A stretch of 64,000 nucleotides of DNA, taken from NCBI GenBank assembly GCA_950097015.1, contig CATNEN010000001.1:14625001-14689000 (forward strand), read 5' to 3'. The translations under genes were made by a program, and so were the position numbers. Shown here piece by piece: positions 1 through 11,344 of this stretch. This DNA comes from Macrostomum hystrix. Lineage: Eukaryota; Platyhelminthes; Macrostomidae. The notes under the pieces were generated by a model. That model had not been told where the DNA came from. It worked only from the letters and a program-made list of their open reading frames with translations, and searched no databases. Numbering within the stretch: the stretch's first letter is position 1; each line of letters starts with the position of its first letter.

Positions 1-2084
1 GGGCCTTGATCTTTTCGGTGAGGAGATACCGCGGCCGGCAACAGCGTAACTGAGCGGCCTGAGCAGCGGGTTTCTCCAGCTGCGACCAGCTGCAGCGCCG
101 ATTGGACCTCGCGCAACGGCTCGGCAACCAGCCCGGCGAACATTTTCGGGCACGGCCAGCTGTAAACACCCGGGCGCGCGGCGAATCAGAGGCTACCAAG
201 GCCCGGCAGCAGGATCGGCAAGGGCGCAAACGGGCTGAACAACCTGGACCCACCTGGGCAGAGCACGGCCGGACCCCTCGGACTCGAGGAGAAGACGGCC
301 GGGGCCCCCCAGGATTGCGCAACCGAGACCAAGCCGGGCAGGGAGAACTGGGACGAGCTGCAGCCACTTGGAGAAGAAGGCGAGCCGGGACGAGGCACCC
401 CTGGGCAGCGAGAACAACATCGCCGCGACCGGAATGCGCACCCACCTCCCCTCAGGACTCTATCCCTTAGTCGCTAGGGGCGCCGACCGTTTATACTCTC
501 GCACCAATCTATTTATAGCCATACGTACGTACGCATTAGGATTTCTTCTCTAGCGGAATTCTTCCTAGGGTTCTCTACAGTATGTTGTAGGTAATTTTTA
601 TTTATCCCCTCGATTCTCGAGACACCCCGCTACTACTGTCAGTAGGCACGTAAGTGTCTTACGTGAAAGTGAGCGAAGGTGGAGTGATGTGGAGTGTGCT
701 GCGGGAATCGAGCGGGAATGTGAGCCAGCATAATTTTTCAAATTTTTAAGTAACTAATAATTGCGACCCACATAGCAGCTGGCCACAAAACAAGATCATT
801 AATCTTAGGGCCGGGTTTGAGGCGGCGGTGAATCAAGTAGCTGTCGAATCCTCTCTCTCCGGAGTTGTCTAGACTCCCCGTAGGAATGACTGATCGCGGC
901 CATAATGTTACTGTATGAACTAGTTTAGGTCATAATTCCCCTCCAAACCGCGATCAGATATAGGGGCTCACTCGCGCGTTATGAGTGATCATTAAATTCT
1001 TCATGTCCCCTCTTCTTTACAGTATTCGAGCCCAGCTCGACTTTATGATCTCCCCCTTGTAGATACTCGTAAATGTCACTGTAGGCAGGTCGGCGCCTGC
1101 GCTTCCATTGTCCCGGCGGAGTAACAATTGTTGGCCGTCTGCCGATGGCTGCTCTCGATGAGCACCTGTCGTTTCCCGCCGCCGGTTCATTGGGAAATTG
1201 GGGCGGCCTGTCGTCGCTTCGATTCCCCGTTGACAGGCGGGCGCGAATGTGGGTTGCTTTGATGGATGTCGGGGTTGGCGTGCTGCAAGGCCTATTTAAG
1301 CAAGCGCGCTGCGCTGCTCCCTCTAGGACCTTTTTTCTCCCACCGGCTCTTCCCCTTCTTCCCTGCCGGACTTACTTTTGCCGGGCCGGACTCCCACCGG
1401 ACCCAGAGCACCTTTCCGGACCCACTTAGGGCATAGACCCTAGAGCTCATAGCTCCACAGTTAGCGCGGGCCCATTGCCTGCCCCCATTCCCCCTGAGCG
1501 CGAGCCACCTCTTTAGGTGAGCCGTTAAATTGAGCCTTGAGCTCCAAGCGTGTGGGCCCCTGCCGACTCGCAGCATCTTTCCCTTCCCGGCCTTTGCTGT
1601 CTTACCCCATCCTCTTCCCCGAGAACAACGGGATTGCAGCACGCGGCCGAAGCGACATCAGCTAAGTAACCCGCGCAGCGGTTTTACCATTGTTAGTCCT
1701 AAGGGACCTTTCTTTAGTCTAGGCGGAAGCTACGGGCTTGGGCGAGGGATTTATCTAGCCTAATAAAAGCAGTAATTACTAGCCAATTATTCAAACATTA
1801 GGCCAATTTAATAACAATTTAAATCCTTCCGCCATGCTATTACTTTCTCTTTATTTTCACCTTAGACAGCCCTCTACCATGAGTGGCTAATCTATTAGGG
1901 GAATGGGCTCTGGCACAGCCGAGCTGAAAGCTGCGGCAGGAAGGCAATTGTAAGCGCGTATGAGAGCAATATGGAGCTAGGGATTTGCAAGTAAAATGCG
2001 GAGTGTAGCACGTGTTGTCTTTCTGCCCAGGGGTGGGGAATTCCCTGGCGGGTTTTCCTCGTTTCCTGGCGGAATTGGGAGCGC
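1..2084. other. GC-richer region without a supported gene
   Basis: Short open frames occur on both strands in the first 560 bases, but they are compositional: Arg/Pro/Gly-rich, overlapping, and without a recognisable domain. Further right, a TATTTAAG box near 1288 sits in a GC-rich stretch and an AATAAA lies near 1760. That spacing would suit an LTR promoter and polyadenylation signal, but I found no second copy or matching ends in the window, so no LTR is claimed. Confidence 0.4.
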
Positions 2085-3008
2085 GTGTCAAGCTCCCCTG
2101 CCAATTGAGTTTCCCTTCCGTTCCCCCTCTCGCTTCCACCGCCAGGGAAGTGGGGGGTGATGATCTTTTAATCTTACGCTCGCATAATCACTCAGCCAGT
2201 GTTCAGCTTAATCTCTCCTGCCTCTGTTTTCCTCAGCTCACACAGACTCGGATTGCTAGTTATCTAATGTGTAGGCTGCAGTCTAATGTACCGAATGTGT
2301 CTGATGTCCCATGAGTAGGATTCTGGCTATGGATTTCTCTTTCAGGTTCTGAGTACCACCTTTCTAGACCACTGTAGCGCAGATTCAGGAATCCCCTGGT
2401 GAGGCGTGTCTCGATCCATTCTGGGGTTTTCACCCTAGTCTAAAACGGAAGTTACAGAAGGCTCTATTTTTCGGCTTGTCTAAGATCTGTGTGACAAACT
2501 AGGAGCTGCGAGCTCCGGGGACCCAAGTTCCCAAATGTCTGCGGTGGCAACGTAGGCGCATTGGGTGGTGGCGCTACCCTAGATCATTTTCCGCTTTGCC
2601 GATAGCCTTTCCGCATTTCTAAGACAAGAGCCTAGGCCGAGTCGACCACTGCTACCAAGGTTAGGGGTCAGTTATGAACATGCTACTGATGACAGTAGGC
2701 TACATAGCCCTGTCCTATCCGCTTGCGGGTAGTCCGACATCTGTTTAGACTTTTAGCCGGTTTCGAGCACTGCTTGGGGTAGGCACGGCAGTCATGCCTG
2801 TGGCCTATGGGTTGAGTGGGACTGGCCAGCCTGAGGCCGAGAGGACCACTCCCTGCATCCACTGTCTCTCCCTTCATCTCCCTTCATCCCTCTTTCCGCG
2901 GCAACTCGCGAGACTTTGCGGTACGACTTCTGACTCTATCGCCATCCCCACACTCCTTTCCTTCACGAGGACAGACCATCGGATTGCAAACCCGCAACTA
3001 TTTCACAG
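2085..3008 (+). repeat. Dispersed ~0.92 kb repeat, copy 1
   Basis: This block matches 40,005-40,941 in the same orientation almost end to end. Shared landmarks include AATCACTCAGCCAGTGTTC, TGTGTAGGCTGCAGTCTAAT, GGGACCCAAGTTCCCAAATG and GTAGGCACGGCAGTCATGCC. I estimate roughly 85-90% identity by eye, with small indels. It carries no convincing reading frame. It could be a solo LTR or a non-autonomous element; I see no clear terminal repeats or target duplication. Confidence 0.75.
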
Positions 3009-3070
3009 TAAATTTTTAGACTACATGATAAAATTCTGTAAATTTCATTGCATTTTCTTATTTTAGAACA

Positions 3071-3645
3071 ATGTCAAATGTCTGTTTGAGCAATTGGAAT
3101 CCCATCGGATGTTCGCATAATCAGGCCGCTAACAGCAGCGACCTTTGGAATCCCATCGGATGTTCGCATAATCAGGCCGCTAACAGCAGCGACCTTTGGA
3201 ATCCCATCGGATGTTCGCATAATCAGGCCGCTAACAGCAGCGACCTTCTTGCCGCCATGGACGTGCAATGGCTTGACGTAATTGTTAGTCAGGTTTGTTG
3301 CCTGGACAATAATGAGCTGTTGGACAATGCTAATGGCCATCTTGAAGCTACTGCTGATGTAGCCGATGACCCAAATATGAATTATGTTACTGAGACCTTA
3401 AATAATTATAAAGTGTTATTATAAAGCTGGTGGCCAAGTCAGAGGGTCTGGAACCACTTCAGATGGGCGTCACCGGTGTCGACATGTTTGATTTGCTGCT
3501 CCAACCATTCCATGAGGCAGCCGCAGCGTTAGCTCTGCAGGGGCTAATCAGCAGCTTCCCGGAGCAGTTTCACCTGGGCCACAGCCAGGGACAACTAAAA
3601 CCCAAAGAAAAGTCTAAGTCATCACTTGCAGGAGCAACTAGATAA
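3071..3645 (+). pseudogene. Methyltransferase-like gene fragment with three in-frame 51-bp repeats
   Basis: The frame opens at ATG 3071 and contains three copies of a 17-residue unit (WNPIGCSHNQAANSSDL), then DLLAAMDV. After a candidate 164-bp GT-AG intron (about 3263-3426) it resumes with LVAKSEGLEPLQMG, GVDMFD, PFHEAAAALALQG and KPKEKS. The same protein segment is encoded on the minus strand at 10,937-11,344, where DLLAAMDV is preceded by GCGPGSD, the SAM-binding motif I of class I methyltransferases. In this copy that motif is replaced by the repeats, so catalysis is unlikely. A nearby LOTUS exon lies on the same strand, but whether both belong to one transcript cannot be told. Confidence 0.5.
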
Positions 3646-3678
3646 GATACGATCTGGCGGCAATGTTAAAAATTACAG

Positions 3679-3894
3679 AAGATGGCCTCCATCAGCATTG
3701 ATGTTATAAAGAGCATATTTGTTGCATCCATTCATGTACTGGCAACAAAATCTGGCAGTCACGTGACTCTGAAATCTCTGATGGAAGCTTATGAAAGAAA
3801 TATGGGCCAACCAGTACCATTCAGAGATCATGGCTATGGCAGCGTTGAAGAGCTTATCCGAGTCGGCCTGCCGCAAAGCTTGTATTCAAGATAA
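3679..3894 (+). CDS. LOTUS/OST-HTH domain exon (partial gene)
   Basis: The exon follows an AAAAATTACAG acceptor and encodes about 71 residues ending at TAA. The sequence has the LOTUS/OST-HTH pattern: an N-terminal helix (IKSIFVASIHVLATKSG), LKSLMEAYERNMGQPVPFRD, then HGYGSVEELIRVGLP. LOTUS domains occur in animal germline RNA regulators (Oskar, TDRD5/7, MARF1) and bind RNA or Vasa-type helicases. Only one domain is present and no partner domain is visible. Because the upstream methyltransferase-like piece is broken and satellite DNA begins 60 bases downstream, this may be a captured or stranded exon rather than a working gene. Confidence 0.6.
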   Translation, partial: KMASISIDVIKSIFVASIHVLATKSGSHVTLKSLMEAYERNMGQPVPFRDHGYGSVEELIRVGLPQSLYSR

Positions 3895-3954
3895 AACCCG
3901 GTGTGTTAAAAATTCACTGTTCACTAACCCGAGTTTATAATTTTATATTCTTAT

Positions 3955-4118
3955 TTTATATCACCTTATCAATTCTATGAGTAAGCAGCATCACCTCATC
4001 AATTCTATGAGTAAGCAGCATCACCTCATCAATTCCATTAGTCAGCAGCATCACCTCATTAATTCCATTAGTCAGCAGCATCACCTCATCAATTCTATGA
4101 GTAAGCAGCATCATTTCT
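3955..4118 (+). repeat. 30-bp satellite, short array
   Basis: About five 30-bp units of the type CATCACCTCATCAATTCTATGAGTAAGCAG lie just after the LOTUS exon. The same unit recurs inverted near 10,425-10,470 and 11,628-11,685, and forward at 11,884-13,480 and 14,430-14,640. Confidence 0.9.
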
Positions 4119-4352
4119 GATTTGTGCATTCAAACTGCATCAGGAATTTAGGCAGCTATCATATGCTAAACTAATTGTTTTTGCTTGTTGTAGCCTAGTT
4201 TGATAATTTACAGAACTTCAAAAAAATTTGCTTAAAATATAAAAACAATTATTTCAGAAACGACTTTGAAAATTTTCGTCTATACTTCCATGGATTTCCT
4301 TTCAATTTCAATGAGGAAATTTAGCATCCCGAGGGTTTTAGTTGTCCCTGGC

Positions 4353-4476
4353 CCAGCATAGAGGAGTACATCAGCTCCAAGTGGGACTATAGATGTCACT
4401 ACGACCTGATCCTGCTAAGCTATGCTGAGGTGTGGCTCAAGACAAGTTTGTTCAGCGCTTCTAGATTTTGTTGTCT
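4353..4476 (+). other. Possible orphan exon
   Basis: One frame reads WPSIEEYISSKWDYRCHYD followed by LILLSYAEVWLKTSLFS, which looks protein-like. It is immediately preceded by an ~18-base match (GGTTTTAGTTGTCCCTGG) to the reverse complement of the end of the methyltransferase-like fragment near 3577-3594. No domain is recognised and no clear splice sites define it, so the coding call is weak. Confidence 0.25.
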
Positions 4477-4818
4477 TTGCTCTATTTCCTTCCATGCTGT
4501 GCTTGATTTTAATTTGTATACCATTGGCCAATTATGGTATTGTAGAATAGATAGTATTGACACTTGCTTAGGAAAGCTATGCTATATAGTTTAAGTGATT
4601 GACTTGAAGTGACAAACTTGAAGTGATTGACTGAAATCAAATTTGTATCCCTTGATCAGATCAATACCACAATAGCCTATTTTAGCTATTGACACTGCCA
4701 TGTCACACCAAGACTCAAGAGTCTATTCTAGCCATAGACTATATTTACCATGTTGATACTATAACATTCATTGCAATATGCTATATCAGCCCTACATGGA
4801 ACAAACAGGTAGAAGAAA

Positions 4819-5139
4819 TTGAACTGGTATTGCACTTTGCAAGAGCTTGGCATGAACACCCAAGCAACTATGATGACTAAGATATTGGAGGTTGCCAGTT
4901 TGAGCAAACGCTACATGGCCTATTGTGTCCATCCAACTGTCATCAAGGAGCAAGAGCTTGGCATGAACACCCAAGCAACTATGATGACTAAGATATTGGA
5001 GGTTTCCAGTTTGAGCAAACGCTACATGGCCTATTGTGTCCATCCAACTGTCATCAAGGCGTTTTCTGATGTTGGTTACTCAAATGCCAATATCTGTAAA
5101 GTGACTGGTCACAGGCAGGTGAAAACAGTCAAGCAGTAG
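4819..5139 (+). pseudogene. Crypton-type tyrosine recombinase C-terminal fragment with 111-bp duplication
   Basis: The frame encodes MMTKILEVASLSKRYMAYCV, HPTVIKAFSDVGYSNANICK and VTGHRQVKTVKQ. This follows the C-terminal core of Crypton/DUF3504 tyrosine recombinases, where the family reads roughly GLSK.YTNH.(V/I)RAT.(I/V)..L.(D/E)AGF....I....GHR. The conserved H-x-x-R is replaced by Y-x-x-H, GH is kept, and the frame stops before the expected tyrosine. A 37-residue segment (111 bp; copies start near 4841 and 4952) is tandemly duplicated in frame, differing mainly by VAS versus VSS. It is almost certainly inactive. The N-terminal part of the enzyme is not seen upstream. Confidence 0.6.
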
Positions 5140-5950
5140 GTCTGTGATTTGGAAGTCAATGCACATCCAAGATGTAGGCCACGTGCAGCGCACTGCATAC
5201 ATTGCTACATAGAGCTAACTCATCCATAGGCAACATAAATCAAGTGGAGACATCTATGTCAGCATAGTGCGCTGTGGCTAACAGTAGCAACCATGCGAAG
5301 CCACAATAGGTCACCTTGACACTCAACTTTCATGGAAATGTTGACTTTGCCTCTAGACTTACAGACTATCAAATATGAAATTAAAATATTAAAACAGTGA
5401 TTAAATTTGTCCCAAAAAGTTAATTTTTATTCACTTCTCTACTCTTTTTCTTCATTTAAAATATACCTGAAGATGTACACCATTGTGCAAAAAGTTGTTT
5501 AATTAAATGTTAATTTTTGTGAGGCAGCCCTCAAATTGGCATCTAAAGATGACTGACAATACTGCTATGTTATACCGTTACTGACAATTCTCACCATGTA
5601 CCAGTCGCTAGTTCAAGTGCTCAAACCGTTATAACTAACCTGCTTCCGTCTCCTTTGCGAAGGGGACGTGTTGCATGCTGAACTTGTATCCCAGCCCCAA
5701 TGCTAATGGACTTTTATTTGTCAGCCATCACACACTTAAGTTACGCTCTGCTCCTTTTGTCTATGTTCCGCAGCCCACAGAGATGCATCTCTGTGGATCC
5801 CCTCAGCATGTTTACATATAAAGAAAGTCTTGTTACAAATACACGCACAAAAAGGGACTTCATGTCACACTCCCATTAAGCATTACTTCGTCTCCATTGA
5901 GGTGCAAGCTACAGACATCAGTTTTCCATATACGAAATTCGTTCACCACT
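5140..5950. other. Gene-poor interval
   Basis: No frame with a recognisable domain and no tandem array is visible. A short imperfect palindrome (CAGAGATGCATCTCTG) lies near 5777. Confidence 0.5.
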
Positions 5951-5956
5951 GCTTCG

Positions 5957-6570
5957 AGTTCTTTCGAGTTCTAGGGACAAGTTTGGTTTCTTTTGAAAAA
6001 TGGCTTTGTCATGTATGTATCTCATGTATCTCATTGAGCTACTTAGTCGAAGTTATTCTACACTACGCCGTAAAAATGGCTTCCCTATATGTTTGGAAAT
6101 GTCTAGAAATTGCTAGTGTTATGGCCAGCCAGTATAATAATATTTTTTCCCTTCACTTCTATCAAGTCCGTGTAGATTGTTGAGTAGCGCTGAATCCTCG
6201 CATGCGGAAGGTCCCTAGCTCGATTACCAACCACAACTGATTTTTGTAATTGAAGAAATAAAACTTTCACTTTTTGTCATTTTTTCTTTTCATTCCTCCT
6301 TTCTATTAATATGTCATCTATTTCATTTCTAAAATGCATATATGCCTGTGTTGTATATAGTTCTTGCCGTTCTAGCCAAAAGCTATAATTCATTATGCAA
6401 GAGTTTTCCATATCGAGTTCTTTGAGTTCTAGGGACAAGGATTCTAGTTTGGTTTCTTTTGAAAAATGGCCTTGTCATGTATGTATCTCATGTATCTCAT
6501 TGAGCTACTTAGTCGAAGTTATTCTACACTACGCCGTAAAAATGGCTTCCCTATATGTTTGGAAATAAGT
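5957..6570 (+). repeat. Direct repeat pair of ~145 bp
   Basis: Bases 5957-6103 and 6414-6566 are near-identical. Both contain GTTCTAGGGACAAG, TGAAAAATGGC, a doubled TCATGTATCTCAT and ATTCTACACTACGCCGTAAA. The second copy has a 6-base insertion (GATTCT). The ~310-bp spacer holds AT-rich DNA. No gene is supported. Confidence 0.85.
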
Positions 6571-6770
6571 TATTTATATAGTTTTCTTACTACATGCACG
6601 TGGGTTAGGAATGCAATTCCCCCAAGTCCACCGCCAGTAAGGCTAGCCCCCCGTGGGTCCACGTGGGTTCACCCGGCTAGCCGAGTATTTTTTGACTAGT
6701 GGAAGTGTCGGCTAGCCGGCGGCCGTTAGATGAACCAGCAGACAGTAGTCAAGGTAAAAAAAGTTCAAAC

Positions 6771-7231
6771 TAATGCTGGGATTGTCAATGTGCATTCATT
6801 GCTTTTACATTTTTCCCTCTGCATAAAACTAATGCTGGGATTGTCAATGTGCATTCACTGCTTTGAAATTTTCCCTCTGCATAAAACTAATGCTGGGATT
6901 GTCAATGTGCATTCATTGCTTTGGCATTTTCCCTCTGCATAAAACTAATGCTGGGATTGTCAATGTGCATTCATTGCTTTGACATTTTCCCTCTGCATAA
7001 AACTAATGCTGGGATTGTCAATGTGCATTCATTGCTTTGACATTTTTCCCTCTGCATAAGACTAATGCTGGGATTGTCAATGTGCATTCATTGCTTTGAA
7101 ATTTTTCCCTCTGCATAAAACTAATGCTGGGATTGTCAATGTGCATTCATTGCTTTGACATTTTTCCCTCTGCATAAAACTAATGCTGAGATTGTCAATG
7201 GGCATTCATTGCTTTGACATTTTCCCTCTGC
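6771..7231 (+). repeat. 58-59-bp minisatellite, eight units
   Basis: Units begin TAATGCTGGGATTGTCAATG near 6771, 6830, 6888, 6946, 7004, 7063, 7122 and 7181 and end CCCTCTGCATAAAAC. Length varies by one base through a T-run (ATTTTCCC versus ATTTTTCCC). Confidence 0.95.
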
Positions 7232-8270
7232 ATTTGTCAGATAAATTTTTCTTTCACGAACGTGACGCGCCTCATCGTGGCGTGAAAGTGAACAGTGCGT
7301 GTTTCAATCTTTTGTACTGGCCAAGACGTCACTACTAGTTAGTCTAGGTGTTTTACAACCTTCTGTACTGAATATCCACGAACCAATCACTTCATATATT
7401 TTATTCTATCTATTCACATTCTTTATACCCAGAAATTTGCTGTTATAGTAGACTCCCTCTCACAAAGTTGACCTATTTTGTCTTGTTTCCGGTACGTAAA
7501 TCAAGAAATCAAAGCAATGAACGCTACTTTTAGTTTAAGATTTAGTATCATTTGCGATTCAGCTCTCAATCTGCGTGTTCTCAATATAATTTCCTGCTTT
7601 CATTCATTTTTTCCCTATGTTCCGTGGTGCACAACTGCTGGACTGGAGAACAATCGCACTCGGCACCAAAAGATGTAGTGGCACTTTTAGGCTTAAATAC
7701 AGGTAAAAGATGCTTTTAATTACTTATATTTGTAACTTATTTATTGAATTTTATATTCAAGTTCAATTCCCACCCTGCCAGGAAATGCGAACTGGACTCG
7801 ACAGTTTAGCTTATTCGGAGGCAGCCTTGCAAAAACAGTGGCGAAGCCTGTCTGTCACGAGCAGAAACCGTAGCCGGCCGTCAGTGTCGGCCACCTTCAC
7901 GATGCGCGGTTTCTCAATGTACGTACGAAATTAATCAATTTTCGACATGTACAGCAAGCAAACCGATGCCTTAAGTACCTAAGTTCAGCCGATTGTACTT
8001 TTGCAAAAACAAGAAAGTGTTTCATGTTTAAGATTTTAACAGTAACGGCATTGAGGTCGATTGCTGGTAATGTACTGTACGTATCGAGTGCAATCGTAAC
8101 AAGTAGCTCTACATGTACCTCAATCTCAGCAAAAATTAGATTAATTGGATGTCAGTATAGAATTGGATTTCTCATCTCAATCTGATACGAATTTAACGCC
8201 AAAAGCCCCATTGTCAGAACTCTGTTTCCTGAAGTGAAAGTGTAAATTAATTGTCATGAGAGTCGAATTT
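7232..8270. other. Gene-poor interval
   Basis: Short frames (7478-7678, 7710-7934) show no domain and no splice context. I see nothing else I can support. Confidence 0.5.
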
Positions 8271-8273
8271 AAG

Positions 8274-9275
8274 CAGTATGTATTCAACTCAGTGTAACCA
8301 CTGATGAATCCGTAAATGTACCCCTACTTCACCATGGTTTCGATAGTCAACTATAAGCAGTATATATTCAACTCAGTGTAACCATTGATGTATCCGTAAA
8401 TGTACCCCCACTTCACCATGGTTCAGATAGTCAACTATAAGCAGTATATATTCAACTCAGTGTAACCACTGATGAATCCGTAAATGTACCCCCACTTCAC
8501 CATGGTTCAGATAGTCAACTATAAGCAGTATATATTCAACTCAGTGTAACCACTGATGAATCCGTAAATGTACCCCCACTTCACCATGGTTCAGATAGTC
8601 AACTATAAGCAGTATATATTCAACTCAGTGTAACCACTGATGAATCCGTAAATGTACCCCCACTTCACCATGGTTCAGATAGTCAACTATAAGCAGTATG
8701 TATTCAACTCAGTGTAACCACTGATGAATCCGTAAATGTACCCCCACTTCACCATGGTTTCGATAGTCAACTATAAGCAGTATATATTCAACTCAGTGTA
8801 ACCACTGATGTATCCGTAAATGTACCCCCACTTCACCATGGTTCAGATAGTCAACTATAAGCAGTATATATTCAACTCAGTGTAACCACTGATGAATCCG
8901 TAAATGTACCCCCACTTCACCATGGTTCAGATAGTCAACTATAAGCAGTATATATTCAACTCAGTGTAACCACTGATGAATCCGTAAATGTACCCCCACT
9001 TCACCATGGTTCAGATAGTCAACTATAAGCATTATATATTCAACTCAGTGTAACCACTGATGAATCCGTAAATGTACCCCCACTTCAACAGTTCAGATAG
9101 TCAACTATAAGCAGTATATATTCAACTCAGTGTAACCACTGATGAATCCGTAAATGTACCCCCACTTCAACAGTTCAGATAGTCAACTATAAGCATAGTT
9201 GCTTATAGTGCTTTTAGTTGAGTATCTGAACTGTTGAAGTGGGGGTACATTTACGGATTCATCAGTGGTTACCTA
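8274..9275. repeat. 84-bp minisatellite ending in an inverted unit
   Basis: About eleven head-to-tail units of 84 bp (81 bp near the right end, where CACCATGG is shortened) start at 8274, 8358, 8442 and so on. Each contains ATTCAACTCAGTGTAACCAC and AATGTACCCCCACTTC. At 9190-9275 the order flips: GAACTGTTGAAGTGGGGGTA, CATTTACGGATTC and ATCAGTGGTTAC are the reverse complement of a unit. The array therefore ends in a foldback of about 80 bp stems around AAGCATAGTTGCTT. Confidence 0.93.
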
Positions 9276-9682
9276 ATAGTATGCAGGCAGTAGCTAGCAA
9301 TCGGCTAGGTATACTTGAAATGTTTTCGCATGTATTTCGTCAAATTTTCTAGGTGACTTTCAAGGCTAATAAGTTCGAGTAGAAATCATTTGTAATCATG
9401 AAACAGCTAAGTCGTGTAGGAAATCATTTCTAGATTGATTTCCAATCGAATCCGACTCGATAGACTGTGCTCAAATCTATTGGGACACCGACGACAGCCA
9501 TATACTAGTGACTGTAGTCAGAGTCGATAAAATTACTAAATAGTAAGAAAATTGTCATTACGTATTTTCTTCAAAAGATATTGAGCTCAGACCGCCTAGA
9601 AAGAATTTCCCGTCCGAAAATAGTTTAGAAAACACAGTACCTAATAGTATGGAAGCAGTAGCTCGCAATCGGCTAGGTACTA
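9273..9682 (+). repeat. Short element bounded by ~40-bp direct repeats; member of a dispersed family
   Basis: CCTAATAGTATG(C/G)A(G/A)GCAGTAGCT and CAATCGGCTAGGTA occur at 9273-9313 and again at 9641-9681. The interior 9325-9500 is ~80-85% similar by eye to 58,245-58,432 (shared: AATAAGTTCGAGTAGAAATC, GTCGTGTAGGAAATCATTTC). No coding frame is present. Confidence 0.65.
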
Positions 9683-10040
9683 GTAATCGTGACACTGCAC
9701 TAAAACAAACTGAAACCAACACAGTTATTTAGGCAACATCCAGATGATTGAAAAAAACATGCAACACTGAGCTTTTGAAGGCTGTCTTATCTACTTAATA
9801 AGGCCTTAAAGTGCACCAATACAAAATGTACTTTTTAAGAACACGTATACGTTTGTAGAACAGGTGCACATCTGGAATCGCGCATGCCGTTATTGGATAG
9901 CCCCCTGATGTGCCGTCAAAAATTCAGCATACGAAACTTAAAAAAATAACGATATTCGCACTTCAAAAAACTAACTTTTAGCTTTTGATGAATAAAAGTG
10001 CTAATTTTCTAAAACGCATAAAAATTAAGAGACTTTAAAG

Positions 10041-10286
10041 CTAAGGCCCTATTTGGCTATCACCGGGGTCGGTATGTTTTACACTTGCTTCCGTTAGAAG
10101 CTCATAGCGGATGAAAGTTACGGGATAGATGAAGTTGAGGGTAGAAGCTTGCCCACTGAGCTCAGGCAGAATGCCGAATAAAATAAAGAACGCTGATAAT
10201 AGAAAGGCCAAAAGGATTAAAATTGGTGACCGTAATGTCTTGCTCGCCTCAGATTTGAACTCAAGTGACTCTGGGTTTTCGCTCAT
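10041..10286 (-). CDS. Possible exon of a single-pass membrane protein
   Basis: The frame starts MSENPESLEFKSEASKTLRS and continues PILILLAFLLSAFFILFGIL, a 20-residue hydrophobic stretch that could span a membrane, then a polar segment. A GTGTAA donor inside the frame (near 10,078) would end the exon after LLTEA. I do not recognise the family. The acidic N-terminus, basic residues before the helix and absence of low complexity favour real coding, but no partner exon was found. Confidence 0.3.
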   Translation of the reverse strand: MSENPESLEFKSEASKTLRSPILILLAFLLSAFFILFGILPELSGQASTLNFIYPVTFIRYELLTEASVKHTDPGDSQIGP

Positions 10287-10424
10287 GCAAGTAATATCTG
10301 GTTTACTAATAACGCAGACTCAAACCACACAAGGGATGATTCACACAAAGGAATAAACGACTCAATGAACTTAATAAACAGGTTAGAGCCTAATAAACAA
10401 ATAAACAGGATAAGCGAGGCTGCT

Positions 10425-10475
10425 TACTAATAGAATTGATAAGGTGATGCTGCTTACCCATAAAATTGATAAGGG
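10425..10475 (-). repeat. 30-bp satellite, two inverted units
   Basis: GCTGCTTACTAATAGAATTG and GATAAGGTGATGCTGCTTAC are the reverse complement of the satellite at 3955. The flanking GGATAAGCGAGGCTGCTTAC and GGGTTTCAAACAATTTT are shared with 11,617-11,708, so both sites are copies of one junction. Confidence 0.85.
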
Positions 10476-10936
10476 TTTCAAACAATTTTCCTAAGATCTG
10501 CGTCTAGCACCAGCAGCAGATAATCAACAACAGTGTTAATAGCAAAAATTACAACAAATTATTGCACTTTTAGCAGCTGCGGCGGCCAGTCGGTGACGAA
10601 GCTTATCTTAGAGCCGCACCTCGGCATAGCTCAGCAGGATAAGGTCGTAGCAACATCCGTAGTCCCACGTAGTCTCCGTAGTCTGCTAGTTAGTAATAAA
10701 AAATTGAAAATTATTAAAAATATAAGTATTTTTAAAGTAACTAAAATTAATAAATAAAAAATAGATAGAGCAGAGAAGTAAAATCAGGGACATTCCATCG
10801 TGGGCCAATTCCTTATATACTTATTTATAACAAACATATTTATAACGAACGTTTCAATAATATATAAAATACAAACTACAAACCAAGATTAAATTAAGTT
10901 AACGGATGCGCACCTGACATGACTTATAGACTTTTC

Positions 10937-11344
10937 TTTGGGTTTTAGTTGTCCCTGGCTGTGGACCAGGTGAAACTGCTCCGGGAAGCTGCTGATTAAC
11001 CCCTGCAGAGCTAACGCTGCGGCTGCCTCATGGAATGGCTAGAGCAGCCAATCAAACATGTCGACACCGGTGACGCCCATCTGAAGTGGTCCCAGACCCT
11101 TTGACTTGGCCACCAGCTGGAACACGTCCATGGCGGCAAGAAGGTCGCTGCCTGGGCCGCAGCCGAGTGACAGGACCTCATAGCTGGTGCTGCTGGTGTT
11201 TGAGCCCATGATGGCGTCATAGAGCTCAGCTTGAATCAGCTGGCGAATGGACAACCGCTTCTTCGGGAGCTCGCACACTGTGTATGCGGCCCTAAATTCA
11301 CTTGATTGGTAGAACCCTAAGTTTCCTTTGTCGCCTGACTGACT
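10937..11344 (-). pseudogene. Methyltransferase-like exon with premature TAG
   Basis: The exon begins after a strong acceptor (TACTTTTGTTTTCCAG). It encodes GFYQSSEFRAAYTVCELPKK, SIRQLIQAELYDAIM, YEVLSLGCGPGSDLLAAMDV and LGPLQMGVTGVDMFDWLL. GCGPGSD fits motif I of class I SAM-dependent methyltransferases and GVD resembles the acidic post-I motif. TAG then replaces the CAA codon present in the copy at 3.5 kb, yet the homologous frame continues downstream (PFHEAAAALALQG to KPKEKS). The copy is inverted relative to the 3 kb locus and flanked on both sides by inverted satellite units. Substrate unknown. Confidence 0.6.

Noticed and set aside
102-470. 122-codon Arg/Gly/Pro-rich frame at the left edge
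   Set aside because: Overlapping frames on both strands are equally open in this GC-rich stretch; no motif was found.
905-1800. Possible LTR with TATTTAAG and AATAAA
   Set aside because: No duplicate, no TG...CA ends I can defend, and no adjoining gag-pol.
6771-9275. CRISPR-like arrays
   Set aside because: The repeats are contiguous minisatellites without unique spacers, in eukaryotic DNA.
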